Notes: generated by a model from the letters alone, not told the origin. A stretch of DNA of 64,000 nucleotides from an uncultured Clostridia bacterium (GCA_944376655.1 CALWDJ010000005.1:1-64000), one strand, 5' to 3'; counted from the stretch's first letter, positions 44,726-54,395 are shown. Translations and numbers: made by a program.

Positions 44726-44755
44726 ATACGAGAGTTGAATATTCAACTCTCGTAT
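44726..44755. repeat. 30-bp perfect palindrome, left flank of repeat copy C
   Basis: ATACGAGAGTTGAAT followed by its exact reverse complement forms a perfect 30-bp palindrome immediately left of repeat copy C. The same sequence, with one central base changed, recurs at 44987-45016 on the other side. No T run follows. Confidence 0.9.
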
Positions 44756-44986
44756 GAGAGTGTCGAAAAAGCCGACACTCTCTTGGTCGGAGATGCCGTT
44801 CGCTCGAAAATCAAAGATTTTCGGACTGCACTCTATCCCCGCCAATACCACCCCTGTGCACTTAAAAAACCGCTTATTAAGCGGTTTTTTGCTCACAAGG
44901 AGTTTTTCCGACGCACCTGTCGCCGGAAAAACAAAATGCGGCTCTTTGCCGCGGAAAAATCAAATTTTAAGTTTATAGACAGATTG
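44755..44986 (+). repeat. interspersed hairpin repeat, copy C (full length) within the dcw cluster
   Basis: A 232-nt copy starting TGAGAGTGTCGAAAAAG and ending AGACAGATTG, between ftsL and ftsI. It keeps all modules of copy B, including the invariant ACCACCCCTGTGC block. Its central hairpin is perfect, with arms AAAAAACCGCTTA (44864-44876) and TAAGCGGTTTTTT (44878-44890), and looks like a bidirectional terminator. Open frames inside it are not considered genes, because equivalent frames occur in the other copies. Confidence 0.9.
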
Positions 44987-45016
44987 ATACGAGAGTTGAA
45001 TAATCAACTCTCGTAT
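44987..45016. repeat. 30-bp palindrome, right flank of repeat copy C
   Basis: ATACGAGAGTTGAAT then AATCAACTCTCGTAT: 29 of 30 bases identical to the left-flank palindrome at 44726. The two are separated by exactly the repeat element, as if the target hairpin had been duplicated. Confidence 0.9.
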
Positions 45017-45063
45017 TCGGATAATATGGTAAAATATTTTCCTGCCGGAAAGGAACAGATGAA

Positions 45064-47304
45064 ATGCTTGTAAAACCGGGAAAAATGATGGTTACAAGGT
45101 CCATAGTGGTCATGACGGCTCTTATACTTGCGCTTTCGATAATATCCGGCGCGAGTCTTGTAAATATAATGATAATAAAGGGAGAGGAATATCAGAGCGA
45201 CGCTTCTGAGCAGCAGCTTTACGACAGTCTTATTACGGCGCCGAGGGGAGATATTTACGACTGCAATATGCAGCTTTTGGCGACAAGCTCGGCGGCGTGG
45301 ACGGTTTATATAACTCCTAACGGCATAAAAAAGCTGGAATCCGAGGAAGCCGAAGAGGTGAAAAAGACGATTGCCGAGGGGCTTTCGGAAATACTCGACC
45401 TTGATTATGAGACGGTTTACGGCTATACCGAGAAAAATTCCTATTATGTTATAGTAAAGAAGAAAATAGAAAAATCAGCGGCCGATGAGGTAAGACAGTT
45501 CATACTCGATAACGAGGAGCTCGAGCTTACAAAATATATCGGAATTGACGAGACCACAAAAAGATACTACCCGAACGACAGCCTCGCGTCGGTTGTGCTC
45601 GGCTTTGTGGGCTCTGACGATCAGGGACTTTCCGGAATAGAGAGCTATTACGATAACGACCTTACCGGAATAGCCGGACGTGTAGTCGCGGCTAAAAACG
45701 CCGCCGGAACAAATATGCCGTTTTCCTACGAAAAGGTGGAAGAGGGAACAAAGGGAAAATCGCTTGTTCTGACGCTTGATTCCTATGTGCAGTATACCGC
45801 CGAGAAATATCTTGAGGCGGCGATTGAGGAAAACCAGATAGCCGAGCGCGGTGCCGCGGTGGTTATGAACGTAAACACCGGAGCGATTATAGCGATGGCG
45901 GTTAAGGGCGATTTCGACCCCAACGAGCCGTTTGAGCTTTCCGCGGAGGATCAGGCAAAGGTTGACGCCGCCGAGACCGAGGAGGAAAAAAGCAAGCTGG
46001 AAAATGAGCTTCTGAACCGCCAGTGGCGAAATAAAGCGGTGTCGGACACATACGAGCCCGGCTCGGTATTCAAGATTGTAACCGCGGCGATAGCGCTTGA
46101 GGAAAATCTTATCAACAAAAACAGCAGCTTTTACTGCAGCGGCGTGACAACGGTGGCCGGCAGAACCTACCACTGCCATAAGGCGGGAGGCCATGGCTCA
46201 CAGAATCTTTTACAGGCAATTTCAAACTCCTGCAACCCCGCTTTTATTACAATAGGTCAGCTTGTGGGAGTCTCTACATTTTCAAAGTATTTCAAGGCGT
46301 TCGGTCTTACCGAGAAAACCGGAATAGACCTGCCCGGCGAAGCGAACTCGACCTATCACAAGGAGGAGGATATGGGACCGGTTGAGCTTTCGTCATCTTC
46401 TTTCGGTCAGACCTTTAACGTGACGCCCATGCAGCTTATCAGCGCGGTGGCAGCTTCCGTAAACGGCGGATATCTCGTTCAGCCGCATGTGGTAGAGAAA
46501 AAGCTCGATGAGAACGGTAAGGTCGTGGAGACTGCGTCAACCTCATACAAGCGTCAGGTAATATCCGAGACTACCTCGGCGACAATGCGTGAGCTGCTGC
46601 AGTTTGTGGCGGAAAACGGCGCGAAAAACGCGCTTGTGCCCGGCTATGACATAGGCGCAAAAACCGGAACATCACAGAAAGTATCAAAAATACTCGCCAC
46701 CGGCGACGATTATCTTTATATAGGCTCCTGCGTTACGGTCGCGCCGGCGGATAATCCGGAAATAGCGGTTTTCGTAATGCTTGACGAGCCTAAGGGAGAC
46801 AAATATTACGGCGGTACAATAGCGGCGCCCGTAAATTCCCAGATAATGAAAGATATTCTGCCTTATCTCGGCTACGAGCCGAGCTACACCGAGGAGGAGC
46901 TTAAGGCGCTTTCGCTCACTGTTCCGGATACTGTCGGAAGCAGCGTGGAGGACGCGAAAAATAAAGTAACTTCCTCGAAACTCGAATATAAGATAGTAGG
47001 AAGCGGAGAAAAAGTGCTGCGCCAGCTTCCCGAAGCCGGCACAAAGGTTATTTCCGGCGGCACGGTGATTCTGTATACGGAAGATGTCGGAAATGAGAAG
47101 GTTACGGTCCCGAATCTGCTTAATCTGAGCGTGACGGACGTAAATACGGCGGCATCAGCGGCGGGACTTAATGTTGAGTTTTCCGGCAACACTACTATGG
47201 GCGGACTTAAATCTTACAGTCAGAGTATAGACCCCGGAGAAACAGTTGACGCCGGAACCGTAATAACTGTTTACTTCAGAGAAGACAGCGCTGCGGACGG
47301 CTGA
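45064..47304 (+). CDS. ftsI: penicillin-binding protein 2B/FtsI-SpoVD type, with two PASTA domains
   Basis: A septal peptidoglycan transpeptidase of 746 residues. It has an N-terminal membrane anchor (about 12-35), a PBP dimerisation domain, and a transpeptidase domain with S334-x-x-K337 (PGSVFK), S389-C-N391 and K533-T-G-T. Two C-terminal PASTA domains (about 616-680 and 681-742) are typical of Firmicute division PBPs and SpoVD. AAAGGA lies about 10 nt before the ATG at 45064. Vegetative or sporulation role cannot be told apart from sequence. Separated from ftsL by repeat copy C. Confidence 0.92.
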   Translation: MLVKPGKMMVTRSIVVMTALILALSIISGASLVNIMIIKGEEYQSDASEQQLYDSLITAPRGDIYDCNMQLLATSSAAWTVYITPNGIKKLESEEAEEVKKTIAEGLSEILDLDYETVYGYTEKNSYYVIVKKKIEKSAADEVRQFILDNEELELTKYIGIDETTKRYYPNDSLASVVLGFVGSDDQGLSGIESYYDNDLTGIAGRVVAAKNAAGTNMPFSYEKVEEGTKGKSLVLTLDSYVQYTAEKYLEAAIEENQIAERGAAVVMNVNTGAIIAMAVKGDFDPNEPFELSAEDQAKVDAAETEEEKSKLENELLNRQWRNKAVSDTYEPGSVFKIVTAAIALEENLINKNSSFYCSGVTTVAGRTYHCHKAGGHGSQNLLQAISNSCNPAFITIGQLVGVSTFSKYFKAFGLTEKTGIDLPGEANSTYHKEEDMGPVELSSSSFGQTFNVTPMQLISAVAASVNGGYLVQPHVVEKKLDENGKVVETASTSYKRQVISETTSATMRELLQFVAENGAKNALVPGYDIGAKTGTSQKVSKILATGDDYLYIGSCVTVAPADNPEIAVFVMLDEPKGDKYYGGTIAAPVNSQIMKDILPYLGYEPSYTEEELKALSLTVPDTVGSSVEDAKNKVTSSKLEYKIVGSGEKVLRQLPEAGTKVISGGTVILYTEDVGNEKVTVPNLLNLSVTDVNTAASAAGLNVEFSGNTTMGGLKSYSQSIDPGETVDAGTVITVYFREDSAADG

Positions 47305-47328
47305 GCCGAAGAAAGCAAGGGAGAAAAA

Positions 47329-48753
47329 ATGAAGCTTAAGAATCTTATAGAATGCGGCGGAAACATAGGCGAAACCGAAATAACGGGAATAACCTGCGAT
47401 TCAAGACAGATAAAGCCGGGATACGCCTTTGTCTGCATTAAAGGAACAAAGTCGGACGGTCACGATTACGCCGAAGCCGCTGTGAAGTCCGGAGCGGCGG
47501 CGATAATCTGCGAGCGTGACCTTAAGCTTGATTGTCAGGTAATAACCGATAATACTCACGCGGCATACGCGGATATGTGCGCGGCGTGGTTCGGAAATCC
47601 CGCCGACAGCTTAAGGCTGTTCGGAGTTACCGGCACAAACGGAAAAACTTCAGTTACCTATATGCTGAAGAAAATATTTGAAAAGGCCGGATATAAGGTC
47701 GGCCTTATAGGTACTATCCAGAATATGATAGGCGACGAGGTAATAGCGGCGCACAATACCACACCGAACGCTTATGAGCTTAATTCGCTTTTCGCGCTGA
47801 TGAAGGCCAAGGGCTGCGCCGTTGTTATAATGGAGGTATCCTCACACGCGCTTGACCAGCTTCGCGTATACCGGCTTGATTTTGAGGTGGCGATGTTTAC
47901 TAATCTTACGCAGGATCATCTTGATTACCATATTACAATGGAGAATTATCTTGCGGCTAAGAAAAAGCTGTTCAGAATGTGCAGGACCGCCGTTATAAAC
48001 AGCGATGACAGCTATGCGAAAGAGCTTATGGAAGGGCTTGACTGTAAAATAGTCACATATTCTACCGGTAATGATTCCACATACAGCGCAAAGGCGATAA
48101 ATTATCGTCCCGCGAGCGTGGAATACGAATTTGTAAGCGATACGGATATATGCCATATCAAAGTTGCTACCGGAGGAAAATTCACGGTCTACAATTCCCT
48201 GTGCGCGGCGGTGTGCGCAGTTGAGGCGGGAATATCCATAACGACCGCCGCTGAAGCTCTCGCGGAGCTCAATGGAGTAAAGGGAAGGGCGGAATCGGTC
48301 CCGACCGGCAGGGATTTTACAATTATAATAGACTACGCGCATACGCCGGACGGTCTTAAAAATATACTTTCCACCTTCCGTGAGTGCAAAAAGAACCGAC
48401 TTATCGTCGTGTTCGGCTGCGGCGGCGACAGGGATAAAACAAAACGCCCTATAATGGGAAGCATAGCGGAGCATTTCGCCGATTACGTCATTGTAACAAG
48501 CGATAATCCGCGTACAGAGGACCCCGGGGAAATAATAAAGGATATACTCGCCGGAATGAAAAATTCCGCGGTTCCCGTAAAGGTTATAGAAAACAGAACG
48601 GAAGCTATAAAATTTGCTGTTTCAATTGCCGAAAAAGATGATATAATAGTACTTGCCGGAAAAGGACACGAGACATATCAGATACTCGGTACGGGAACGA
48701 TTCACCTTGATGAGCGTGAAATTGTTGCGGAGGCTCTTGAAGAGCTCAAATAA
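47329..48753 (+). CDS. murE: UDP-MurNAc-L-Ala-D-Glu:meso-diaminopimelate ligase
   Basis: MurE adds meso-DAP to the peptidoglycan stem peptide. The 474-residue protein has the ATP motif GVTGTNGKTS (about 101-110) and the meso-DAP selective motif DNPR (TSDNPRTEDP). This predicts a DAP-type wall and ties to the DapF domain fused to CarB in this window. AGGGAG sits before the ATG. murF and murD, often next in Clostridial dcw clusters, are absent here. Confidence 0.95.
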   Translation: MKLKNLIECGGNIGETEITGITCDSRQIKPGYAFVCIKGTKSDGHDYAEAAVKSGAAAIICERDLKLDCQVITDNTHAAYADMCAAWFGNPADSLRLFGVTGTNGKTSVTYMLKKIFEKAGYKVGLIGTIQNMIGDEVIAAHNTTPNAYELNSLFALMKAKGCAVVIMEVSSHALDQLRVYRLDFEVAMFTNLTQDHLDYHITMENYLAAKKKLFRMCRTAVINSDDSYAKELMEGLDCKIVTYSTGNDSTYSAKAINYRPASVEYEFVSDTDICHIKVATGGKFTVYNSLCAAVCAVEAGISITTAAEALAELNGVKGRAESVPTGRDFTIIIDYAHTPDGLKNILSTFRECKKNRLIVVFGCGGDRDKTKRPIMGSIAEHFADYVIVTSDNPRTEDPGEIIKDILAGMKNSAVPVKVIENRTEAIKFAVSIAEKDDIIVLAGKGHETYQILGTGTIHLDEREIVAEALEELK

Positions 48754-48790
48754 TCGGTAGTGCGCTCCCGCCGGAAAAGGAGAGAAAAAA

Positions 48791-49813
48791 ATGAAAGACC
48801 TGACACCTGTAATAGCAGCGGCGGTCGCATTCGCCGTGACCGCCGCACTCGGATATATTGTTATTCCGTATTTAAAACGGCTGAAATTCGGGCAGACTAT
48901 ACTTGATATAGGTCCGAAATGGCATAAAGATAAGCAGGGTACCCCCACTATGGGCGGAATAATGATGATTGTGGGACTTCTGCTTTCGGTCGGAATAGCG
49001 TTTGCGTATTCTGCCGCGAGTGACGGCCGTTTCGCGTCCGAAATGACCGATTCATATCGGCTCGCCGTTTTTCTTTCGGGAATAGCTATGGCGCTTTGCA
49101 TGGCTGCAATAGGCTTTATGGACGATTATATCAAGGTTGTTAAAAAACGTAATCTCGGTCTGACCGCGAGACAGAAAACCTTTCTGCAGCTGCTTGTTTC
49201 GGCGGCGTATCTCGCCACGCTCTGCATTTCGGGCATGAAGACCACAACTATACCGTTTATAGGCGATATCGATATTACAGGCGGCTGGGGACTGCTCTTC
49301 TGGCCGGTGGCGCTTATGTTTATTTACGGCTTTACCAATGCCGTGAACCTTACCGACGGTATTGACGGTCTTGCAAGCACGGTCACGCTTGTGGTTGCCT
49401 GCTCGTTTATGCTGGCGTCCGGATTTCTGAATAATATGGGCATAAACGTACTGTCCGCGGCGTTGGCAGGTGCCTGCGTCGGATTCATAGTATGGAACGC
49501 GAAGCCCGCCAAGGTCTTTATGGGTGATACAGGCTCAATGTTCCTCGGGGGTATGGTTGTTGCCGTTTCCTTCGGAACAGGCAGACCGGTGCTTCTCATT
49601 TTCGCGGGAATAACATATTTTCTTGAGGCGCTGTCCGATATCATACAGGTAGCATACTACAAACGCACCAAAAAGCGTATATTTAAAATGGCGCCGCTGC
49701 ATCATCACTTTGAGATGTGCGGCTGGTCGGAGGAGAAAATCGTTCTTGTTTTTTCTCTCGTGACGGCGGCCGGCTGTTTCATATCGCTGCTGCCGCTGAT
49801 TTTTAACTGGTAA
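48791..49813 (+). CDS. mraY: phospho-N-acetylmuramoyl-pentapeptide transferase
   Basis: An integral membrane enzyme making lipid I from UDP-MurNAc-pentapeptide and undecaprenyl phosphate. The 340-residue protein has about ten helices, the Asp-rich motif FMDDYIKV, NLTDGIDGLA and the His motif PLHHHFE. AAAGGAGAG precedes the ATG. Confidence 0.95.
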   Translation: MKDLTPVIAAAVAFAVTAALGYIVIPYLKRLKFGQTILDIGPKWHKDKQGTPTMGGIMMIVGLLLSVGIAFAYSAASDGRFASEMTDSYRLAVFLSGIAMALCMAAIGFMDDYIKVVKKRNLGLTARQKTFLQLLVSAAYLATLCISGMKTTTIPFIGDIDITGGWGLLFWPVALMFIYGFTNAVNLTDGIDGLASTVTLVVACSFMLASGFLNNMGINVLSAALAGACVGFIVWNAKPAKVFMGDTGSMFLGGMVVAVSFGTGRPVLLIFAGITYFLEALSDIIQVAYYKRTKKRIFKMAPLHHHFEMCGWSEEKIVLVFSLVTAAGCFISLLPLIFNW

Positions 49814-49830
49814 TTCTGGAGGAAAAAAGT

Positions 49831-50967
49831 ATGGCGAAACCTAAAAGGAGAAAAAGTGAATATGTTTCAGGAAAGCTCGACATAACCTTTTTATCCTTTG
49901 TGCTGATACTTTTCACAATAGGTCTCGTTATGCTTTTTTCTGCTAGCTATGCCTATTCGTACGAATATTACGGCAACAGCTATAAATTCATAACCAGACA
50001 GGCGCTGTTCGGCGCCGTCGGTATAGTCATTATGCTCGGCGTATCGAAAATTGATTATCATTTCTGGCGCAGATTCGCATGGATAGCGTATGCGGTGACA
50101 ATCATAATGCTCGGCGTGCTGCTCGTGCTTCCGCCTATGGTAGACGGAATGGACGTAAAGCGCTGGATTGTTATAGGACCCGTGAATTTTCAGCCTTCCG
50201 AAGTGGCTAAATTTGCGGTTATACTTTTGTTTTCGTCTCTTATTGCGGCGAATCAGAAGCAGATGAAGAGCTTTAGATTTATAGTTTTTCTTGTGCTTCT
50301 GTTAGGTCTCACCTGCGGACTCGTGGTGCTTGAGCCGCATCTGTCGGCGACAGTGCTTATATTCGCCATCGGCGTTGCGCTGCTTGTTGTGGGAGGGATT
50401 CCGAAACGCTATATTTTCGCCGGCGCCGGGGCCGCCGCGGGACTCGGAGTGCTTGCCGTCGCGACCGGCTTTATAGGCTACGGCTCTGACCGTATAAAAT
50501 ACTGGCTCGACCCGTGGGCAGATCCTACCGGTCTCGGTTTCCAGACTATACAGTCGCTTCTCGCGATAGGCTCAGGCGGTATTCTCGGCAGGGGAATAGG
50601 CCAGTCGAGACAGAAATATCTCTGGGTGCCGGAGCCTCACAACGATTTTATCTTTTCGATAGTCTGCGAGGAGCTGGGGCTTATCGGAGCCATGGTCATA
50701 ATAATTCTGTTCTGCCTGCTTGTCTGGCGCGGCTTTACGATAGCCATGCGCTCGCAGGATAAGTTCGGTTCATTGCTTGCCATAGGTCTTACTTTTCAGG
50801 TGGGTCTTCAGGCAATGCTTAATATCTGGGTTGTTACAAACACAATTCCTAATACCGGAATAAGCCTTCCGTTTTTCAGCTACGGCGGAACCTCGCTTGT
50901 CATATTGCTGGCGGAAATGGGTATCGTGCTGTCGGTATCGAGAGGGGCAAGCATAGAAAAAACTTAG
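49831..50967 (+). CDS. ftsW: SEDS family peptidoglycan glycosyltransferase FtsW/SpoVE
   Basis: A 378-residue polytopic protein with SEDS hallmarks: KRWIVIGPVNFQPSEVAKFA, WADPTGLGFQTIQSLLAIGSGG and the C-terminal GISLPFFSYGGTSLV. FtsW polymerises lipid II together with the septal PBP encoded upstream. GGAGG lies before the ATG. SpoVE, the sporulation paralogue, is an alternative that cannot be excluded. Confidence 0.92.
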   Translation: MAKPKRRKSEYVSGKLDITFLSFVLILFTIGLVMLFSASYAYSYEYYGNSYKFITRQALFGAVGIVIMLGVSKIDYHFWRRFAWIAYAVTIIMLGVLLVLPPMVDGMDVKRWIVIGPVNFQPSEVAKFAVILLFSSLIAANQKQMKSFRFIVFLVLLLGLTCGLVVLEPHLSATVLIFAIGVALLVVGGIPKRYIFAGAGAAAGLGVLAVATGFIGYGSDRIKYWLDPWADPTGLGFQTIQSLLAIGSGGILGRGIGQSRQKYLWVPEPHNDFIFSIVCEELGLIGAMVIIILFCLLVWRGFTIAMRSQDKFGSLLAIGLTFQVGLQAMLNIWVVTNTIPNTGISLPFFSYGGTSLVILLAEMGIVLSVSRGASIEKT

Positions 50968-50994
50968 CGCGTATTTCTGAAGGGGCGTGAAAAT

Positions 50995-52107
50995 ATGAAA
51001 ATACTTTTTGCGGGCGGAGGAACGGCAGGCCATATAAATCCGGCGCTTGCCGTTGCCGACTATATAAAGGAAAACCACCCGGACGCCGAAATATCGTATA
51101 TCGGAACGGCGGATAAGCTGGAAGCGAGACTTGTGCCGGAGAAAGGGTACGCTTTTTATACGATAGACGTGGCGGGCTTTCAGCGAAAGCTGTCGCTTAA
51201 AAACATAGAGAGGAATATCTCCGCGGCGGTTAAGGCGGTCACCTCCTCGGCGGCTTCAAAAAAGCTGCTTAAGGAGATACAGCCCGATATTGTCGTCGGA
51301 ACAGGCGGATATGTCAGCGGTCCGGTGCTCAGAGAGGCTAAAAAGCTCGGTATAAAAACAGCCATACATGAGCAGAACGCTTTTCCGGGTGTCACCACCA
51401 AAATGCTCGCCTCAAAGGCGGACAGGGTAATGCTCGCTATGCCGGAGGCGGAAAAGTACCTGAAGCTCAAAAAAGAGCCTGTAATAACCGGAAATCCCGT
51501 AAGGGGAGAGCTGCTTAATATTTCCCGCGACGAGGCAAGGGCGAAGCTCGGACTGGACAGCCGGCCGCTTATTCTTTCGTTCGGCGGCTCGCTTGGAGCT
51601 AGACATATCAACGAAGCCGTGACGGAGCTGATAAAATGGCATAACGGCACAGGCAGGTTCTATCATATACACGGCACGGGAAAGGCAGGCTATGAGTCTG
51701 TGACTCAGGCGCTTTCCGGTATCGATTTGGCGCCACAGATTGATGTGCGCGAATATATAAACGATATGGACGTATGTATGGCGGCGGCCGACCTTGTTAT
51801 ATGCCGCGCCGGCGCTATCACATTAAGCGAGCTTTGCTGCTGCGGCAAGCCTTCGGTGCTGATACCCTCGCCTTACGTGGCGGAAAATCATCAGTACCAC
51901 AACGCTATGACGCTTAAAAAGGCGGGTGCGGCAGAGGTGCTTGAGGAAAAGGACCTTACAGGTCAGAGCCTTATCGATACCGTTTCAAAAATAATTGATA
52001 ACAAGCCGCTGCTTGAGTGTATGGGAAGCGCAGCACGCAAACACGCCATTACCGACGCAAATAAACGAATTTACGATGTTTTAATGCAATTATATACCGG
52101 AGCGTGA
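50995..52107 (+). CDS. murG: UDP-GlcNAc:lipid I N-acetylglucosaminyltransferase
   Basis: MurG converts lipid I to lipid II on the inner membrane face. The 370-residue GT-B enzyme starts with the G loop FAGGGTAGHINPALAVA and has a second G loop LSFGGSLGA, plus the UDP-GlcNAc-binding ICRAGAITLSEL and PYVAENHQ(Y) near the end. Normal length. Confidence 0.95.
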   Translation: MKILFAGGGTAGHINPALAVADYIKENHPDAEISYIGTADKLEARLVPEKGYAFYTIDVAGFQRKLSLKNIERNISAAVKAVTSSAASKKLLKEIQPDIVVGTGGYVSGPVLREAKKLGIKTAIHEQNAFPGVTTKMLASKADRVMLAMPEAEKYLKLKKEPVITGNPVRGELLNISRDEARAKLGLDSRPLILSFGGSLGARHINEAVTELIKWHNGTGRFYHIHGTGKAGYESVTQALSGIDLAPQIDVREYINDMDVCMAAADLVICRAGAITLSELCCCGKPSVLIPSPYVAENHQYHNAMTLKKAGAAEVLEEKDLTGQSLIDTVSKIIDNKPLLECMGSAARKHAITDANKRIYDVLMQLYTGA

Positions 52108-52169
52108 CATTTTCCGCATTTTCGCATAGTATGAACTGTGAAAAGTTTTTACTGTGAGAGGGTGCGGCT

Positions 52170-53429
52170 ATGACCGAAATTTCAGTGAACGGCGGAAAAC
52201 GGCTTTCGGGAGAAATAAGCGTTCAGGGAGCCAAAAACAGCGTTTTGCCGGTGCTTGCGGCTACATTGCTTTGCGGGGGAGAAAGCGTAATACATAACTG
52301 CCCCGAGCTTTCGGACGTCGAAACATCGCTTAAAATATTAAGGCATCTCGGCTGTAAATGCTCAAAGGAGGGCAGTACTGTCACTGTTGACAGCGGCAGT
52401 ATAACGGCATACGATATTCCGGACAGCCTGATGCGTGAAATGCGTTCGTCGGTTGTCTTTCTCGGCGCGGTGATAGGCAGAACCGGAAAGGCGGTAATAA
52501 GCAGTCCCGGTGGCTGTGAGCTGGGACCCCGCCCCATTGACCTTCACCTTTCCTCACTTGAGCAGATGGGTGTCACGATACAGGAGGAACACGGCTTTCT
52601 GAACTGTACCGCGGAAAAAGGTCTGCACGGAGCGGAAATACATCTGAGCTTTCCGAGCGTCGGAGCGACCGAGAATATTATTCTCGCCGCCGCTACGGCA
52701 GAGGGCAGCACCGTTATCCATAACGCGGCAAAAGAGCCTGAAATCAGCGACCTTGCCGATTTTCTCAATCGTGCGGGCGCGCGTATATACGGCAGCGGCT
52801 CAGATACAATAAACATATACGGAGTAAAAAAGCTCGGCGGAACGGAGCATACGATTATTCCCGACCGTATAGCCGCTGCGACATATATGGCCTGTGCCGC
52901 GGTAACCGGCGGCTCGGTTACGCTCAACAGCATTATGCCGCCGCATATGATGTCGGTGCTTTGGTGCTTTAAGGAGTGCGGCTGCGCGGTTGTTTCCTCG
53001 GGCGGCAGCGTCAGACTTACTGCGCCGTCAAAACTTCGCCGCGTACCGACAGTGCGGAGCCTTGTGTATCCCGGCTTTCCGACCGACGCTGGACCGGTTG
53101 CCGTGGCAATGCTTTCTGCGGCAGAGGGAACGTCGGTATTTGTCGAAAACATATTCGAGAACCGTTTCAGATATATTGATGAGCTTAAGCGCTTCGGCGC
53201 AAAAATAAAAACAGAGGGAAAAATAGCCGTAATAGAGGGCACGGACCGCCTTTCGGGGGTCCACTGCAAGGCTACGGACCTGCGCGGAGGCGCCGCGCTT
53301 GTAATAGCGGCGCTGCGTGCGGACGGCGAATCGAGAATAGGGGAGATACATCATATTGAGCGCGGTTATGACGATATTGTAGGTAATCTGAGCGCGCTCG
53401 GTGCGGATATAAAATACAGCGGGGACTGA
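52170..53429 (+). CDS. murA: UDP-N-acetylglucosamine 1-carboxyvinyltransferase
   Basis: MurA performs the first committed step of peptidoglycan synthesis, transferring enolpyruvate to UDP-GlcNAc. The 419-residue protein has K22-N23 (QGAKNSVLP) and the fosfomycin-target Cys C116 in PGGCELGPRPIDLH, so fosfomycin would be expected to bind. GAGAGGGTG precedes the ATG. ftsQ follows 4 nt later. Confidence 0.95.
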   Translation: MTEISVNGGKRLSGEISVQGAKNSVLPVLAATLLCGGESVIHNCPELSDVETSLKILRHLGCKCSKEGSTVTVDSGSITAYDIPDSLMREMRSSVVFLGAVIGRTGKAVISSPGGCELGPRPIDLHLSSLEQMGVTIQEEHGFLNCTAEKGLHGAEIHLSFPSVGATENIILAAATAEGSTVIHNAAKEPEISDLADFLNRAGARIYGSGSDTINIYGVKKLGGTEHTIIPDRIAAATYMACAAVTGGSVTLNSIMPPHMMSVLWCFKECGCAVVSSGGSVRLTAPSKLRRVPTVRSLVYPGFPTDAGPVAVAMLSAAEGTSVFVENIFENRFRYIDELKRFGAKIKTEGKIAVIEGTDRLSGVHCKATDLRGGAALVIAALRADGESRIGEIHHIERGYDDIVGNLSALGADIKYSGD

Positions 53430-53433
53430 TTTT

Positions 53434-54222
53434 TTGAACAGACCAGAGGTTAATGACGAGTTTTTGAGAAAAAGAAAGCTGCGCCAGCGTAAAATACGCC
53501 GGCGCAGAATAATTACCGCATTGGTTTTTTTCGGAATACTTTTAATCACTGTCGGAGTAATACTGTCGCTTACGGTGCTGTTTCCGATAGAACAGATAAA
53601 GGTTTCCGGAAGCGAAAAATACACATCTGATGAAGTTATCGCCGCCTGCGGCATAAAAACGGGCGACAATCTTTTCACTTCTTCCGCCGATGTGGAGGAG
53701 TTAAAAGAAAAGCTGCCATATATCGAAAGCGTAAGCGTAAGCCGCAGTCTGCCCTCAACGCTTGTAATAAAGGTAAAGGAGGCGTCGGAATACGCTTGCT
53801 TTTATACCGGCGGCAAATATTACGCCGTAAGCGAAAAATGGCAGGTGCTTAACGCATACGACCAAAAGCCGGACGGCATTTTTGAGATAAAAGCAGGGAA
53901 CGTTGAGTGCGTTCCGGGGAAAACCGCTGTCTTTTCCGAGGAAAAGTCCGGAACACTGATAAATGATATTATATCGCTCGCCGGAGAGTATTCTCTTAAA
54001 ATAGATGGAATCGATATAACAGAGGAGTTATCGCTTACCGTCGGTGTTGACGGTAGGTTTACAGTGAACTTCGGAACATCAAACAACCTTTCCGAAAAAT
54101 TCGCGCATCTTTCGGGTATGATTAAAAACATAGATGAGGGAAAATCCGGCAAAATTGATCTGAGCATGTGGACAAGCAGCAACACTCATGGAACTTTTGT
54201 GGAAAATAAAGACACGGAATAG
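53434..54222 (+). CDS. ftsQ: cell division protein FtsQ/DivIB
   Basis: A 262-residue bitopic protein. A basic cytoplasmic segment (10-26) and transmembrane helix (about 27-48) are followed by a POTRA domain (FPIEQIKVSGSEKYTSDEVIAACGIKTGDNLF...LPYIESVSVSRSLPSTLVIKV) and a beta domain. FtsQ/DivIB links FtsL and the septal PBP. The start is TTG 53434 with a GCGGGG site about 10 nt upstream, 4 nt after murA. Confidence 0.87.
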   Translation: MNRPEVNDEFLRKRKLRQRKIRRRRIITALVFFGILLITVGVILSLTVLFPIEQIKVSGSEKYTSDEVIAACGIKTGDNLFTSSADVEELKEKLPYIESVSVSRSLPSTLVIKVKEASEYACFYTGGKYYAVSEKWQVLNAYDQKPDGIFEIKAGNVECVPGKTAVFSEEKSGTLINDIISLAGEYSLKIDGIDITEELSLTVGVDGRFTVNFGTSNNLSEKFAHLSGMIKNIDEGKSGKIDLSMWTSSNTHGTFVENKDTE

Positions 54223-54303
54223 TCATTTTTCATATGCCGGAGCCAGTGCCGGCGTCGGTTTTCGGCATACCAGAAAAAAATTACAGGAATGTAATAAAAA
54301 GTG

Positions 54304-54332
54304 TTGAAATTTAAAAACAGATATGTTAATAT
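54304..54332 (+). promoter_or_regulatory. promoter of ftsZ
   Basis: TTGAAA (54304-54309), a 17-nt spacer and TAATAT (54327-54332). It implies ftsZ has its own promoter inside the dcw cluster, with a leader of about 57 nt. Confidence 0.6.
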
Positions 54333-54395
54333 CTATATATAATTGTATTTTTGAGAAGTATAATATATTTTTACATAAGCACGGAGGAATTCAAA

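Noticed and set aside
44735..45073. 112-codon open frame across repeat copy C, and similar frames in copies B (34792-35055) and D (63040-63363)
   Set aside because: The frames lie within a non-coding hairpin repeat, occur in more than one frame, have no ribosome sites, and change with stem substitutions rather than conserving protein.
54235..54275. Hairpin-like ATGCCG...CGGCAT between ftsQ and ftsZ as a terminator
   Set aside because: Short 6-bp outer stem, loose loop and no T run.
54351..54395. 15-codon extension of FtsZ
   Set aside because: It starts in the leader, before the GGAGG site that serves the ATG at 54396.
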